From positions 781,744-845,743 of the forward strand of contig NZ_KK073769.1 of NCBI RefSeq assembly GCF_000582685.1: a stretch of 64,000 nt of DNA, given 5' to 3'. The notes beneath the pieces are model-generated. The model did not search any database and had not been told where the DNA came from. It saw only the letters and a list, made by a program, of their open reading frames with translations. This stretch comes from [Scytonema hofmanni] UTEX 2349 (GTDB taxonomy: Bacteria > Cyanobacteriota > Cyanobacteriia > Cyanobacteriales > Nostocaceae). The position numbers were made by a program, and so were the translations under genes. Below, piece after piece: positions 16,538 to 25,592 of this stretch (positions within the stretch are counted from its first letter, which is position 1; each line of letters begins with the position of its first letter).

Positions 16538-17869
16538 TTGACACTCCGGGCGCGTGAACGCACGGGGATTCTTCTATCTATGAGACAGCTTGCTCTAACA
16601 GGATTGCTCCAATTAAAGTAGAGGTTGTTTCTCCAGAAGCGTTGCTTGCGTCTAGCGCAAAGGTTCCGGTATGCCCTACCGTACCCAATCCTAAATTAAG
16701 AATGTTTATCCCGGCATTATGATCTCTATCGAGTTTGCATCCGCATTGACAAACGTGTGTGCGAGTAGACAGAGACTTTTTCACAATTACGCCACAGCTA
16801 GAACATTCTTGGGAGGTATATGAGGGATTTACAGCAATAGTAATCCTCTTAAATACTTTGCCAAAATACTCCAGCCACACCCTAAATTGATACCATCCAG
16901 CATCATTGATTGACTTTGCCAAACAATGATTTTTTACAATGTTCTTAACCCTCAAATCTTCGTAGACTACAACATCGTTTGATGTGATTACGCACCTTGC
17001 CAACTTCACGGCATGGTCTTTACGTTGTCTACTTATTTTAAGGTGAACTCTACCTAATCTAGTTCTAGCTTTACGTCTGTTACTAGAACCTTTGACTTTC
17101 CGAGAAACGAGTCTTTGTGACCGCTTCATTTTCTGTTCCCCAGTTCGATAGAACCGAGGATTTTCAACTTTATTCCCAAGTGAATCGGTATAAAAGCTTT
17201 CTAGCCCTACGTCTAGCCCAATCGTCTGATGGGTAGGTTTAATGGTTTCTCTTCGGTCTGCTGATATGCAGAATTGGACATAATAGCCATCTGCCCGTTT
17301 AATTAGCCTTACGCGCTTAATTTGGTCGGGTTGATAAAAATTTAGGTCACGAGTACCTTTCATTTTTAATTTACCGATTCCATTTTTATCACTAAAGACG
17401 ATAGATTTTCTGTTTTCAGACAACTTCCAACCACTCGTCTTATACTCTACGCTTCTACAACATGATTGAAAACTTGGATAACCCTTTTTACCCGATATCT
17501 TTTTCTTGCAGTTGTCATAAAAGCGAGATATAGAAGCCCATGCCCGTTCTGCTGCGGCTTGTCTAGCCATTGAGTTTAATTTATCTGCAAATGGAAACTC
17601 TTTAGCCAATAATGCACAATGCCGTGAGAGTTCAACCCAAGATTTAGCTTGACCATCCATCCACAATCTAATTGCTTTATTCCGAATAAACTGAGTTGTT
17701 CGGATGGCTTCATCAATTGCTTGAAACTGTTTTGCTTTGCCGTAGGTTTTGAACTCAAAAACTAACATGGAGTTTTCTGTTTATCTTGGTCTTATGATAG
17801 CATAGTCTTCATAAGACAATCAAAGAAAATACAATAAAAGCCGTCCTGGAAGGACGGGGCTTTAGACCC
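16538..17869 (-). mobile_element. tnpB-only IS605-group element
   Basis: An element containing only tnpB. Its left end (upstream of tnpB) carries the hairpin CCGTCCTGGAAGGACGG at 17841..17857. Its right end, in tnpB orientation, has a CCCCGTGCGTTCACG hairpin ending GGAGTGTCAA at 16538..16570. No tnpA is present, so it is IS1341-like and would depend on a TnpA in trans. In this group the tnpB 3' end plus right end encode the guide (omega) RNA; the guide would be read from plus-strand positions just below 16538. Confidence 0.75.
16578..17768 (-). CDS. tnpB: TnpB RNA-guided nuclease of IS605-type element
   Basis: 396 residues, full length for TnpB. RuvC-like catalytic residues are visible: Asp186 in QTIGLDVGLE, Glu270 in VVVYEDLRVKN and Asp349 in KLDRDHNAGI. 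The zinc finger cysteines lie in SQECSSCG (322, 325) and HVCQCGC (340 onwards). The N-terminal helix-turn-helix region begins MLVFEFKTYGKAKQF. TnpB is a guide-RNA-directed DNA endonuclease, the ancestor of Cas12, that promotes retention of the element. The frame has no stops or frameshifts and all catalytic residues remain, so it may be functional. It lies between the FHA gene and raf1. Confidence 0.93.
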   Translation of the reverse strand: MLVFEFKTYGKAKQFQAIDEAIRTTQFIRNKAIRLWMDGQAKSWVELSRHCALLAKEFPFADKLNSMARQAAAERAWASISRFYDNCKKKISGKKGYPSFQSCCRSVEYKTSGWKLSENRKSIVFSDKNGIGKLKMKGTRDLNFYQPDQIKRVRLIKRADGYYVQFCISADRRETIKPTHQTIGLDVGLESFYTDSLGNKVENPRFYRTGEQKMKRSQRLVSRKVKGSSNRRKARTRLGRVHLKISRQRKDHAVKLARCVITSNDVVVYEDLRVKNIVKNHCLAKSINDAGWYQFRVWLEYFGKVFKRITIAVNPSYTSQECSSCGVIVKKSLSTRTHVCQCGCKLDRDHNAGINILNLGLGTVGHTGTFALDASNASGETTSTLIGAILLEQAVS

Positions 17870-17884
17870 AACCTTTCGGTAACT

Positions 17885-18967
17885 TTATTCGTCTATTTGC
17901 CAGGAATCCTTGGTTATTTCTTCATCCAGGATTTTCTTAGGACGAACGACGACAACAATTCGACCCAACAGAGGAATTGAGGGTGCGGTTTCAAACCATT
18001 GAAAATCAAGTTCGCCGGCGTTGTCAACCACAAAATAGCTGCCGTCATCCCATTCTTGAACTGCGCGATCGCACACTACTAAAACTGTTTCTGATTTGGG
18101 TTGTGTTTGGTTGGGTAGGCGATCGCTTTTACATAAAATTACTACTGGATCGGATGCACCTAAAACTACTTGCCAACCTGGTAAAGGTACCCAAGCTTGC
18201 TCTCCTGCAAATTTTACCATGCGAAATGGTTCAATTTGTTCGACTAAAGGAACAGCTTGCAAATCTTCGGTTTTTAAAGGCAATTCACCCGCTACCGGCA
18301 CCAGACGCGGCAAATCTTCTTCAGATTCTAGCCGGAAAAAGGGTAAAATTGGCGCGGGACGCTTAGGAACGACAGTAAAGTCAGTTAATAATTGTTCTAT
18401 TTGCTTTCTCGCAGTAGGTGAGGAAGCAAAGCGTAAACCTTTGGCAATGAGACGCGATCGCTCTTGTAAATCTGAGTATTGACGGGCAAGTTTCCAACAT
18501 TGATAAGCAACTGCATCCCCTGGATGATTAGAAAACCCATCCGGTAAGGTGGGAAAACGGGAGAAATCTTTGATGGCTTTTGCCACTTCTCGTGCTTCGT
18601 CGGCGTCAAGCTGGTGTTGAAAAGTAACTTCAGCAGCAGAGGCGCGTTCTGAGTTGCTTAACAGACGCAATTCATATAAAATATCACTACCGCGTGTGCC
18701 GTAATGCGATCGCACTTCTGGTGATGCCCCGACTTGTTCTATAGAATTGTAAACTTGAGCGCCGACAATGACTTGATTTTGCTGAATCGGTTCAAAACCG
18801 GTAGCTTCAAAAATGTCTTGGGGATTGTGACCACTTTTTTGCAGTTGAGCGATCGCCATTCCCCATTCCACCCAGTTGCCTTGTTTTTGCCTGAGCTTTC
18901 GCAGCAACTCAAGTGCAGCATCGTCAGCTTTGTCAGAATTTTGAGGATTGGGTGGTAAGTCAGTCAT
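17885..18967 (-). CDS. raf1: Rubisco accumulation factor 1
   Basis: 360 residues, the normal size of cyanobacterial Raf1. The N-terminal alpha-helical domain is seen in LELLRKLRQKQGNWVEWGMA and LQKSGHNPQDIFEATGFEP; the linker and C-terminal beta-rich domain (LVPVAGELPLK to VVVRPKKIL) follow. Raf1 dimers clamp Rubisco large-subunit dimers after GroEL folding and pass them on for octamer assembly with the small subunit in the cytosol or pre-carboxysome. rbcLXS genes are not nearby, which is usual. The tnpB element inserted about 15 bases beyond its stop. Confidence 0.93.
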   Translation of the reverse strand: MTDLPPNPQNSDKADDAALELLRKLRQKQGNWVEWGMAIAQLQKSGHNPQDIFEATGFEPIQQNQVIVGAQVYNSIEQVGASPEVRSHYGTRGSDILYELRLLSNSERASAAEVTFQHQLDADEAREVAKAIKDFSRFPTLPDGFSNHPGDAVAYQCWKLARQYSDLQERSRLIAKGLRFASSPTARKQIEQLLTDFTVVPKRPAPILPFFRLESEEDLPRLVPVAGELPLKTEDLQAVPLVEQIEPFRMVKFAGEQAWVPLPGWQVVLGASDPVVILCKSDRLPNQTQPKSETVLVVCDRAVQEWDDGSYFVVDNAGELDFQWFETAPSIPLLGRIVVVVRPKKILDEEITKDSWQIDE

Positions 18968-19203
18968 AATTTGCTCTTAATCGCGCACGATTCCAATATC
19001 ATTTTAAGGTTTAATCGTTTTCAATTACGCAATCAAGAACATCGCGATCAACGCGGATTTTCAGTCTTTTACTGTACCACTACCTAAAGTCCAATTTTAG
19101 AAACCTTAATTACATCCGTAAATTTTCGCAAGGTTTATGAGTTTTTTCCAAATAAACTTGGTATGGAATATAACAAGATGGGTACTATTTAAGTAATTAC
19201 CTT

Positions 19204-20142
19204 ATGGATAATCCCATTTCCGAAATTGATAAAGTCCGCCGTCAATTGATGACTATAGAACGACCCAAGAAACTGAAAATCCTCGTTGTTGACGATGAGC
19301 CAGACAATCTCGATCTGCTTTATCGTACCTTTCGACGTGATTTTCATGTCCTCAAAGCCGATAGCGGTATCAACGCTTTAGAAGTTTTGGCAACATCCGG
19401 GGAAGTAGCGGTAATTATCTCCGATCAGCGGATGCCAGAAATGAAAGGAACTGAGTTTCTCAGCAAGACTGTACCACAGTTTCCGGATACAGTCAGGATA
19501 ATTCTTACAGGTTTTACTGATATTGAAGACTTGGTAGAAGCGATTAACGCCGGACAAGTCTACAAGTACATTACCAAGCCTTGGGACCCAGGTGAACTCA
19601 AAGCGGTAGTGCAGAGAGCCGCAGAGACTTACGACTTGCTCAAGCAACGTACAGAAGAATTGCACCGCGCTCATGCTCAAATCGCCTTGCTGACATTTTT
19701 AGTGCAAGTAATTCAAACAACTCCTGATTTAGAAGCAAGTCTCACATCAATTGCTACGGCATTTAGTGAGACTTTCGCAACGGATGGCTGTATTTTGCAG
19801 TTAGTGGAGAAAAATACTCTTGTTAACACTCAAGGGACTTGCAGTCATACAGGTACAATTGAAAATTGGCTAGATCAAGATCCCCTGACAACCCAGGCGA
19901 TCGAAGAAGGAAAAATTCAATTTTCCGTAAATGTACCCAAAGACCAAAAGCTTGCTAGTATCGCCCAATATCCAGATAATCAAGTACAAGCACACTTCAT
20001 TATCCCGATAGTTTACCGCTCGGAAGTTTTGGCGGTGTTGTCGCTACAGTGGAAACAACCATGTACTTTGCGAGAAGATGAATTAGAGCTAATTCATACC
20101 TCGGCTCAACTAGTTGCGATCGCACTTACTAGTAGTCGCTAA
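19204..20142 (+). CDS. response regulator with C-terminal GAF domain
   Basis: 312 residues. Residues 24-140 form a receiver domain: acidic pair in KILVVDDEPDNLDLL, phosphoacceptor Asp74 in VIISDQRMPEM and the conserved Lys in YKYITKPWDPGEL, typical of HoxA/RpfG-type receivers. A coiled-coil linker (RAAETYDLLKQRTEELHRAH) leads to a GAF-like domain (about 160-308) that probably senses a small ligand. There is no DNA-binding, cyclase or kinase output, so it would act by protein contact or as a phosphate sink. No histidine kinase is adjacent. An excellent terminator-like hairpin follows at 20180..20212. Confidence 0.88.
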   Translation: MDNPISEIDKVRRQLMTIERPKKLKILVVDDEPDNLDLLYRTFRRDFHVLKADSGINALEVLATSGEVAVIISDQRMPEMKGTEFLSKTVPQFPDTVRIILTGFTDIEDLVEAINAGQVYKYITKPWDPGELKAVVQRAAETYDLLKQRTEELHRAHAQIALLTFLVQVIQTTPDLEASLTSIATAFSETFATDGCILQLVEKNTLVNTQGTCSHTGTIENWLDQDPLTTQAIEEGKIQFSVNVPKDQKLASIAQYPDNQVQAHFIIPIVYRSEVLAVLSLQWKQPCTLREDELELIHTSAQLVAIALTSSR

Positions 20143-20179
20143 AGCAATTCTAGATGATTTGTGAAAATTTGGGGTGTTC

Positions 20180-20212
20180 AGATTCCCGACTTCTTTAAGA
20201 AGTCGGGAATCT
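20180..20212 (+). terminator. hairpin after response regulator
   Basis: A perfect inverted repeat, AGATTCCCGACTTCTT with AAGAAGTCGGGAATCT, 38 bases after the stop codon. It lacks a strong U-tract and resembles dispersed hairpin repeats as much as a classic terminator. The rest of the 20143..20481 gap contains the GTAGAGACG hairpin at 20387..20415. Confidence 0.5.
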
Positions 20213-20386
20213 AACCTTTCACGCTCTCCCGATCCGACTGGTATATCAAGCAACAAAATAGTCACAGGAAACACTGCTCATGCATAAGGCTAAGATGCAC
20301 CTAGAGACAGCATTAGATTTGGTAAAATCTAAAACTTGAATTTTTCATAAAAGTAAGACTCCTATTTTAAAAATATCGCAATCGTC

Positions 20387-20415
20387 GTAGAGACGTTCCA
20401 CCGGAACGTCTTTAC
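20387..20415. repeat. GTAGAGACG hairpin
   Basis: A 29-bp palindrome, stem GTAGAGACGTTCC, loop ACC, in the region upstream of menG. It is a member of the dispersed family. Confidence 0.7.
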
Positions 20416-20481
20416 ATTGTAGGTAATAAACCTTCGGAATTGGAAATCAAAACCCTTCAAAATTCAAATTAAAGTCCGAAT

Positions 20482-21189
20482 ATGAACCAAAGCAACAATA
20501 ATATAGATGTTCGCGCTATTTTTGACCGCATTGCCCCTGTTTACGATCAATTGAACGATTGGTTAAGTCTGGGACAACACCGCATCTGGAAGGAAATGGC
20601 AGTCAAATGGAGCGAAGCCAAACCAGGTGATACTTGCCTAGATTTATGTTGTGGAAGTGGCGATTTAGCTTTGCGTTTAGCGCGACGTGTGGGAAGATTG
20701 GGAAAGGTTTACGGAGTGGACTTTTCCCCCAACCTGCTCTTAAGTGCCAGACAACGCTCAAAAGCGCAGTATCCCCAACCGCCTATCACTTGGGTAGAAG
20801 CAGACGTGCTAAACTTACCCTTTGAGAACAATTCTTTCGCAGCTGCGACGATGGGCTATGGTTTAAGAAATGTTACAGATATTCAAGGCAGCCTGAAAGA
20901 GTTACATCGCGTCTTGCAACCGGGGGCAAAAGCTGCAATTTTAGACTTTCATCGTCCCAGCAATTCGCAAATCCGCACTTTTCAGCAGTTTTATTTAGAT
21001 AATCTCGTTGTGCCGTTGGCAGACTACTTAGGTGTGAAGGAAGAATACGCTTACATCAGTCCCAGCTTAGATCGTTTTCCCATCGGCACAGAGCAAATAG
21101 AGTTAGCGCGTCAAGTTGGTTATGCAACTGCCACACACTACCCCATCGCGAACGGTATGATGGGAATGCTGGTAGTCAGCAAATTTTAG
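20482..21189 (+). CDS. menG: demethylphylloquinone methyltransferase (UbiE/MenG family)
   Basis: 235 residues of a class I SAM-dependent methyltransferase. The start VRAIFDRIAPVYDQLNDWLS is typical of the UbiE/MenG family, motif I is LDLCCGSGDLALRLARRVG (about 54-72) and the family signature continues with ATMGYGLRNV. In cyanobacteria this protein carries out the last methylation in phylloquinone synthesis, supplying the photosystem I A1 quinone. Other men genes are not in the window. Confidence 0.9.
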   Translation: MNQSNNNIDVRAIFDRIAPVYDQLNDWLSLGQHRIWKEMAVKWSEAKPGDTCLDLCCGSGDLALRLARRVGRLGKVYGVDFSPNLLLSARQRSKAQYPQPPITWVEADVLNLPFENNSFAAATMGYGLRNVTDIQGSLKELHRVLQPGAKAAILDFHRPSNSQIRTFQQFYLDNLVVPLADYLGVKEEYAYISPSLDRFPIGTEQIELARQVGYATATHYPIANGMMGMLVVSKF

Positions 21190-21300
21190 ATTGGGGACTA
21201 GGGACTAGGGACTGGGGACTGGGGACTAGAAACTGGAAACTGGAAACTGGAAAAATCCCAATCCAAAATCCATAATCCCCAATCCAAAATCCATAATTCA
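21190..21300. repeat. short tandem repeats GGGACTAGGGACT and AATCCAAAATCC
   Basis: Iterated GGGGACTAGGGACTAGGGACT followed by AAACTGGAAACTGG and CCAAAATCCATAATC units fill the gap between menG and the DUF445 gene. This is typical STRR-type intergenic DNA. Confidence 0.75.
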
Positions 21301-21322
21301 AAATTGGTACGTCCGAAATCCT

Positions 21323-22555
21323 GTGGATTGGTCTCATCTCTGGCTTTACGTGTCTCCCCCGGTAGTGGGTGGAATTATTGGCTATTTCACGAATGATATA
21401 GCCATCAAAATGTTATTTCGTCCCTACCGAGCGCTTTACATTGGTACAACTCGGGTTCCGTTCACCCCTGGATTAATTCCTCGCAATCAAGAACGCCTTG
21501 CGAAGAATATTTCTAATACAATTATGGGGTCATTGCTGACACCAGAAGAATTGCAAAAGCTGGCGCGGCGTCTGTTACAAACGGACCGTGTACAATCAGG
21601 GATTCTTTGGTTGTTGCAAATGGCGATCGACCAAATTAAAGGCGATAAAGAACATAAAAGTACGAAGATTGTCGCGGGAATTCTACGCGATTTATTGGGA
21701 GAATCTTTGCCACGTCTGCTGAAGGTTTTGGCGCGAAAAGAAGACTTTTTAGAAACGCAAATCAATCAAATTTTTGACCAAATATTACTGGAATTTCAAC
21801 TCAGCGAAGAACAATCTACTCGGCTTGCTGATTGGTTATTGCAAGTAGTTTTACCGCCAGATGCAATCCGCCAGACAATCATTGATTTTTTAACAGATCG
21901 CACGATTCAAATTATTGATGAAAGCTTTCGCGAAAAAACCAGCGGAACTTATTGGGTAGTGGCAAATTTGTTTGGTTTACGCAATACTTTAACTCGATTG
22001 CGGACGTTTTGCTTAGATGAAAAAGAGGTGACAAATCAACGCATACAAGAATTAATTCAAGAATTGCAAATGCGCGATCGCCTCAGAAAAATCCTACAAA
22101 ATATATCTTTACAAAACTTGCCAATGGGGACAGTGCGCCAATTACGAAAGACTACCCGCGAAAGTGTACGTCATTATCTGCAAACAAGTGGCGGTGATTT
22201 ACTACAAGGATTAACTGATTCCGTTGACTGGGAAAATATTGCTTCAGTATTGCTAAATCGTCTTAGTAGTTCTCCGGTTGTTAGTTCTTCGTTAGATATG
22301 GTGAGTGAAGAACTGGCGCTAATTTTAGATAAGTATTTAGAAAAAGATTTAGAAAAGATTGTAGCTCAGGCGATACCCATTTTGTCAATAGATCAAGTGA
22401 TTGTCGATCGCGTCAAGTCCACATCACCTGCTGATTTAGAAGCTGCTATTGAGGGAATTGTCAAAAATGAATTGCAAGCGATCGTTACTTTAGGTGGTGT
22501 TTTGGGTTTTATCGTCGGGTTATTTCAGTTAGTATTATTGTTTTTTAGTCAATAG
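21323..22555 (+). CDS. DUF445 family membrane-associated protein
   Basis: 410 residues with a GTG start (GTGGATTGGTCTC). The N-terminus has a hydrophobic segment and the family signature GGIIGYFTNDIAIKMLFRPY plus FTPGLIPRNQERLAKNIS. A long helical middle (about 60-375) follows and the C-terminus is a second membrane segment (VTLGGVLGFIVGLFQLVLLF). DUF445 (YheB-like) proteins are common in cyanobacteria and Firmicutes; function is unknown. The length is normal. Confidence 0.85.
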   Translation: MDWSHLWLYVSPPVVGGIIGYFTNDIAIKMLFRPYRALYIGTTRVPFTPGLIPRNQERLAKNISNTIMGSLLTPEELQKLARRLLQTDRVQSGILWLLQMAIDQIKGDKEHKSTKIVAGILRDLLGESLPRLLKVLARKEDFLETQINQIFDQILLEFQLSEEQSTRLADWLLQVVLPPDAIRQTIIDFLTDRTIQIIDESFREKTSGTYWVVANLFGLRNTLTRLRTFCLDEKEVTNQRIQELIQELQMRDRLRKILQNISLQNLPMGTVRQLRKTTRESVRHYLQTSGGDLLQGLTDSVDWENIASVLLNRLSSSPVVSSSLDMVSEELALILDKYLEKDLEKIVAQAIPILSIDQVIVDRVKSTSPADLEAAIEGIVKNELQAIVTLGGVLGFIVGLFQLVLLFFSQ

Positions 22556-22664
22556 AGATTTATACTTATTGAAATGCTCGTGAAGAGCGATGTCTTGGGA
22601 CAAGTCGCTCCTTTGTCTACGCATTTTATTCAAAGTTGAAAAAATCAGGCGATCGCTCTGGTTA

Positions 22665-23009
22665 TTATGCCTCACCTTCACTAGAAAGCAATAACTCCAC
22701 CTTTTGAAGTGATAACCCAGTCACTCTCGCTACTTCTTCCACAGCCATTCCCCTGTTGAGCAGATTTACTGCAACCAGCCGAACACCCTCTTGAACACCT
22801 TCGGCTCTACCTTTGGCTTCACCTTCGGCTTGAGCTTCTTCCCAAATGTGTTGATAAATTACAGACTCCCGCATAATCTCTCTCCGTAAGACTCTTTTAA
22901 TCAAAGGACTTAACTCTGTTAAGGTAATTGGTTCTCCTAACAACCAGCTAGCAAAGTCAGTAGAGAAGTTTTCCGCAAGAAATTTACAGACGTTATCGAA
23001 CATTCCCAA
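22665..23009 (-). pseudogene. Rpn/PD-(D/E)XK-type protein with internal deletion
   Basis: 114 residues. The N-terminus FDNVCKFLAENFSTDFASWL with GEPITLTELSP matches the start of the recombination-promoting nuclease (Rpn)-like proteins abundant in cyanobacteria. The C-terminus LIKRVLRREIMRESVIYQ, the repetitive AEGEAKGRAEGVQEG linker and the helix-turn-helix-like end (VEEVARVTGLSLQKVELLL) match their tails. The roughly 150-residue middle with the nuclease core is absent, joined in frame at about residue 33/34. It is probably a non-functional deletion derivative still readable as one frame. Confidence 0.7.
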
Positions 23010-23154
23010 ATGCTATCATCAACTAACTAGCGAATTTCCTCTGTATTGTCGGCACAACGCCGGCGAAGTATTATTGCTAAGACTAAAATGCATCATATAT
23101 AAGTCTAAAAATTATCCACTATCTGTAAATAGATCGTTAAACAAAACCAATATT

Positions 23155-24549
23155 ATGCATTCCCAACTTAGCGATGCCCAAAATTTGCTTTCTGACTTGA
23201 TTGCCCATTACTCATCTAGAGTAGATTATTTAATGATTCGCCTGGAAGAGGCAGAAGATACTGATATTTTCTTGCGTAGTGATAAAGTAGAAACCCTAAG
23301 CGTTGGTATTTCAATTGGTGGACAAATTCGCGCTTGTTATAAAGGTGGTTGGGGTTTAAGTAGTTTTAACCAGCTAGCGACAATTAAAGACCGGATAGAA
23401 GAAGCGATCGCCGCAGCGCGGATGGTTGGTGATGAAGAAACTATACTTGCCCCAATAGAAATAGTACAAGCAATATGCACTTTACCACTTACAGGTACTG
23501 ACCCGCGAAAAATTTCCCTGGTGGAGAAAAAACAATTGTGCGATCGCTACACCGATTTACTCAAAAGTGTAGACCATCGCATCACCACTACTTCAGTTAG
23601 CTACGGTGACAGCGCTCAAAGAATCATCCTCGCTACTTCCGAAGGCACTTTAATTGAGCAATCTTGGGTGGATATGGAAATGCGCTTTGCCGCTACAGCT
23701 AAAGACGGCGAAACTGTGCAAACTGGCAGGGAAACCACCGGCTCTCGCAAAGCCTATGAAGATTTAACACATTTGGATGAACAAGTCAAGAGTACCGCTC
23801 AAAGGGCAGTAGCTGCTTTATCTCTGCCATCAGTCAAAGGTAATACTTACACCGTAGTTATTGACCCGATTCTCACCGGATTATTTGTCCACGAAGCCTT
23901 TGGACATCTTTCGGAGGCAGATGTGGGTTACGAAAATCCAGATTTGCTGGAAGTAATGACCATCGGTCGGCGGTTTGGTCCAAAAGAGTTGCAAATTTTT
24001 GATGGTGCTGCACCTCAGGGACATCGTGGTAGTTATTTTTACGATGACGAAGGCACACCTGCCACTACTACGCAACTAATTAAAGATGGCGTTTTGGTGG
24101 GACGTTTGCATTCTCGTGAAACCGCCGGCAAATTAGACGAAGCGCCGACAGGTAATGCCCGTTGTCTCAATTATCACTTTTCGCCAATAGTGCGGATGAC
24201 GAATACCTGGATTGAAAGGGGTACAACGCCAGTAGAAAATTTATTTACTGGTATCAAAGAGGGTGTATACGCCCGGAATTTACTGGGGGGAATGACCAAT
24301 GGAGAAATGTTCACCTTTAGTGCTGCGGAAGCATGGATGATTAGAAATGGCAAAATTGCCGAACAGGTGCGGGATGTAACGCTTTCGGGTAATGTTTTTC
24401 AAACTTTAGCAGATATAGAAGCGATCGGTGATGATTTTTACTGGGATGAGTCCGGTGGTTGCGGTAAAGGGGGACAAGATGGTTTACCTGTGGGTTGTGG
24501 TGGACCGAGTTTAAGAATACGTGATGTGGTAGTTGGAGGGGAAGCTTAA
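23155..24549 (+). CDS. tldD: TldD family metalloprotease
   Basis: 464 residues from the ATG at 23155 (MHSQLSDAQNLLSDLIAHYS). An in-frame upstream start at 23074 would add 27 residues unlike the family, so I reject it. The catalytic zinc motif is HEAFGHLSEAD at about residue 245 (H-E-A-x-G-H), in VIDPILTGLFVHEAFGHL. TldD, usually with TldE/PmbA, forms a cytosolic heterodimeric peptidase that degrades unfolded peptides and matures some ribosomal peptides. The partner gene is not in the window. The end (GGQDGLPVGCGGPSLRI) is typical. Confidence 0.93.
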   Translation: MHSQLSDAQNLLSDLIAHYSSRVDYLMIRLEEAEDTDIFLRSDKVETLSVGISIGGQIRACYKGGWGLSSFNQLATIKDRIEEAIAAARMVGDEETILAPIEIVQAICTLPLTGTDPRKISLVEKKQLCDRYTDLLKSVDHRITTTSVSYGDSAQRIILATSEGTLIEQSWVDMEMRFAATAKDGETVQTGRETTGSRKAYEDLTHLDEQVKSTAQRAVAALSLPSVKGNTYTVVIDPILTGLFVHEAFGHLSEADVGYENPDLLEVMTIGRRFGPKELQIFDGAAPQGHRGSYFYDDEGTPATTTQLIKDGVLVGRLHSRETAGKLDEAPTGNARCLNYHFSPIVRMTNTWIERGTTPVENLFTGIKEGVYARNLLGGMTNGEMFTFSAAEAWMIRNGKIAEQVRDVTLSGNVFQTLADIEAIGDDFYWDESGGCGKGGQDGLPVGCGGPSLRIRDVVVGGEA

Positions 24550-24552
24550 TAT

Positions 24553-24832
24553 TAGACATCTGGTAGAAAAGACGTAGAGACGTAGCAATGCTACGTCTAA
24601 TGAAGGGTTTCGGGCAACGCATAATTAATTTATCAAAGAAGGCAGGAGGCAGAGGGCAGGAGTTGGTGTGAAAACTGCCCTCTGTCAGAGCGAGAAAGTG
24701 ACCGCTCGTGTACAAGGGTCTAAAACCCCGCCGTCAACTGGAGCGCTTACAATGAGTGTTGGGATTTGAATCCCCATTCAAATTGTGCCTCCTGCCTCCT
24801 GCCTCTTTCAAGGAGATGTCTAATACAATAAG
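24553..24832. mobile_element. MITE family B, copy 2, with nested GGCAGGAGGCAG element
   Basis: Starts TAGACATCTGGTAGAAAAG and ends AAGGAGATGTCTA. It contains a GTAGAGACGTAGCA hairpin (24574..24599) and GGGCAACGCATAATTA, as in other copies. A second structure (24641..24806) is nested inside it, bounded by GGCAGGAGGCAGAGG and CCTCCTGCCTCCTGCCTC. A similar bounded structure occurs inside the IS630 element at about 59440..59620. Confidence 0.6.
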
Positions 24833-24899
24833 GCTAGATTAAGCAAACTTGCAGCTTTGATTATTTAGAAAAAGCATCCCACAAACAAGGACTTCTTCA

Positions 24900-25592
24900 A
24901 TGACAGCTTCTATAGAACGTGGCTTAAACAAGATACCACCTTTAGAAAGTGGCGACAGACTCAGCCGTCACGAATTTGAGCGCCGCTATACAGCAATGCC
25001 GCACCTGAAGAAAGCAGAATTAATTGAAGGAGTCGTCTACGTGTCATCACCATTACGTTTTAAAAGTCATGGACAACCTCACGGTGATTTAATCGGCTGG
25101 CTATGGACTTACAAAGTTTCCACCCCAGGAGTAGAGTTAGGTGATAACGCTACAGTTCGCCTAGATTTAGATAATGAACCACAGCCAGATGTTCTACTAT
25201 TAATAGATGAAAGATTGGGCGGACAAGCAAAAATTAGTGAAGATGACTACATCGAAGGTGCCCCAGAGTTAGTGGCAGAAGTTGCCGCTAGTAGTGCATC
25301 AAATGACTTGTATGATAAGAAACGCGCATACCGTCGCAATGGCGTGCAAGAATATATTGTTTGGCAGATTTTGGAAAATAAAGTTGATTGGTTCAGCTTG
25401 CAAAATGACGAGTATGTAACATTAGAAGCTGATGCAAATGGTGTGATTAAAAGTCTGATATTTCCCGGTTTGTGGTTAGATATGACAGCGTTATTAACGG
25501 GAGAAATGACTAAAGTTTTAGCGGTGTTGCAACAAGGTTTAAATTTAACAGAACATCAGGCTTTTGTTGAGCGGTTGTCACGACAATCTTAA
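24900..25592 (+). CDS. Uma2 family endonuclease-like protein
   Basis: 230 residues, full length. Pattern: RLSRHEFERRYTAMPHLKKA with ELIEGVVYVSSP, then VRLDLDNEPQPDVLLLID, PELVAEVAASSASNDLYDKK and YRRNGVQEYIVWQ. The residues of the PD-(D/E)XK-like core (PDV, then EV) are present. Uma2 proteins are very numerous in cyanobacteria and their role is unproven. The 3' end overlaps the convergent coaE stop by 15 bases. Confidence 0.85.
   Translation: MTASIERGLNKIPPLESGDRLSRHEFERRYTAMPHLKKAELIEGVVYVSSPLRFKSHGQPHGDLIGWLWTYKVSTPGVELGDNATVRLDLDNEPQPDVLLLIDERLGGQAKISEDDYIEGAPELVAEVAASSASNDLYDKKRAYRRNGVQEYIVWQILENKVDWFSLQNDEYVTLEADANGVIKSLIFPGLWLDMTALLTGEMTKVLAVLQQGLNLTEHQAFVERLSRQS

Noticed and set aside
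24758..24780. GGGATTTGAATCCC resembles a tRNA T-arm
   Set aside because: No acceptor, D or anticodon arms can be drawn around it; it lies in a nested repeat.
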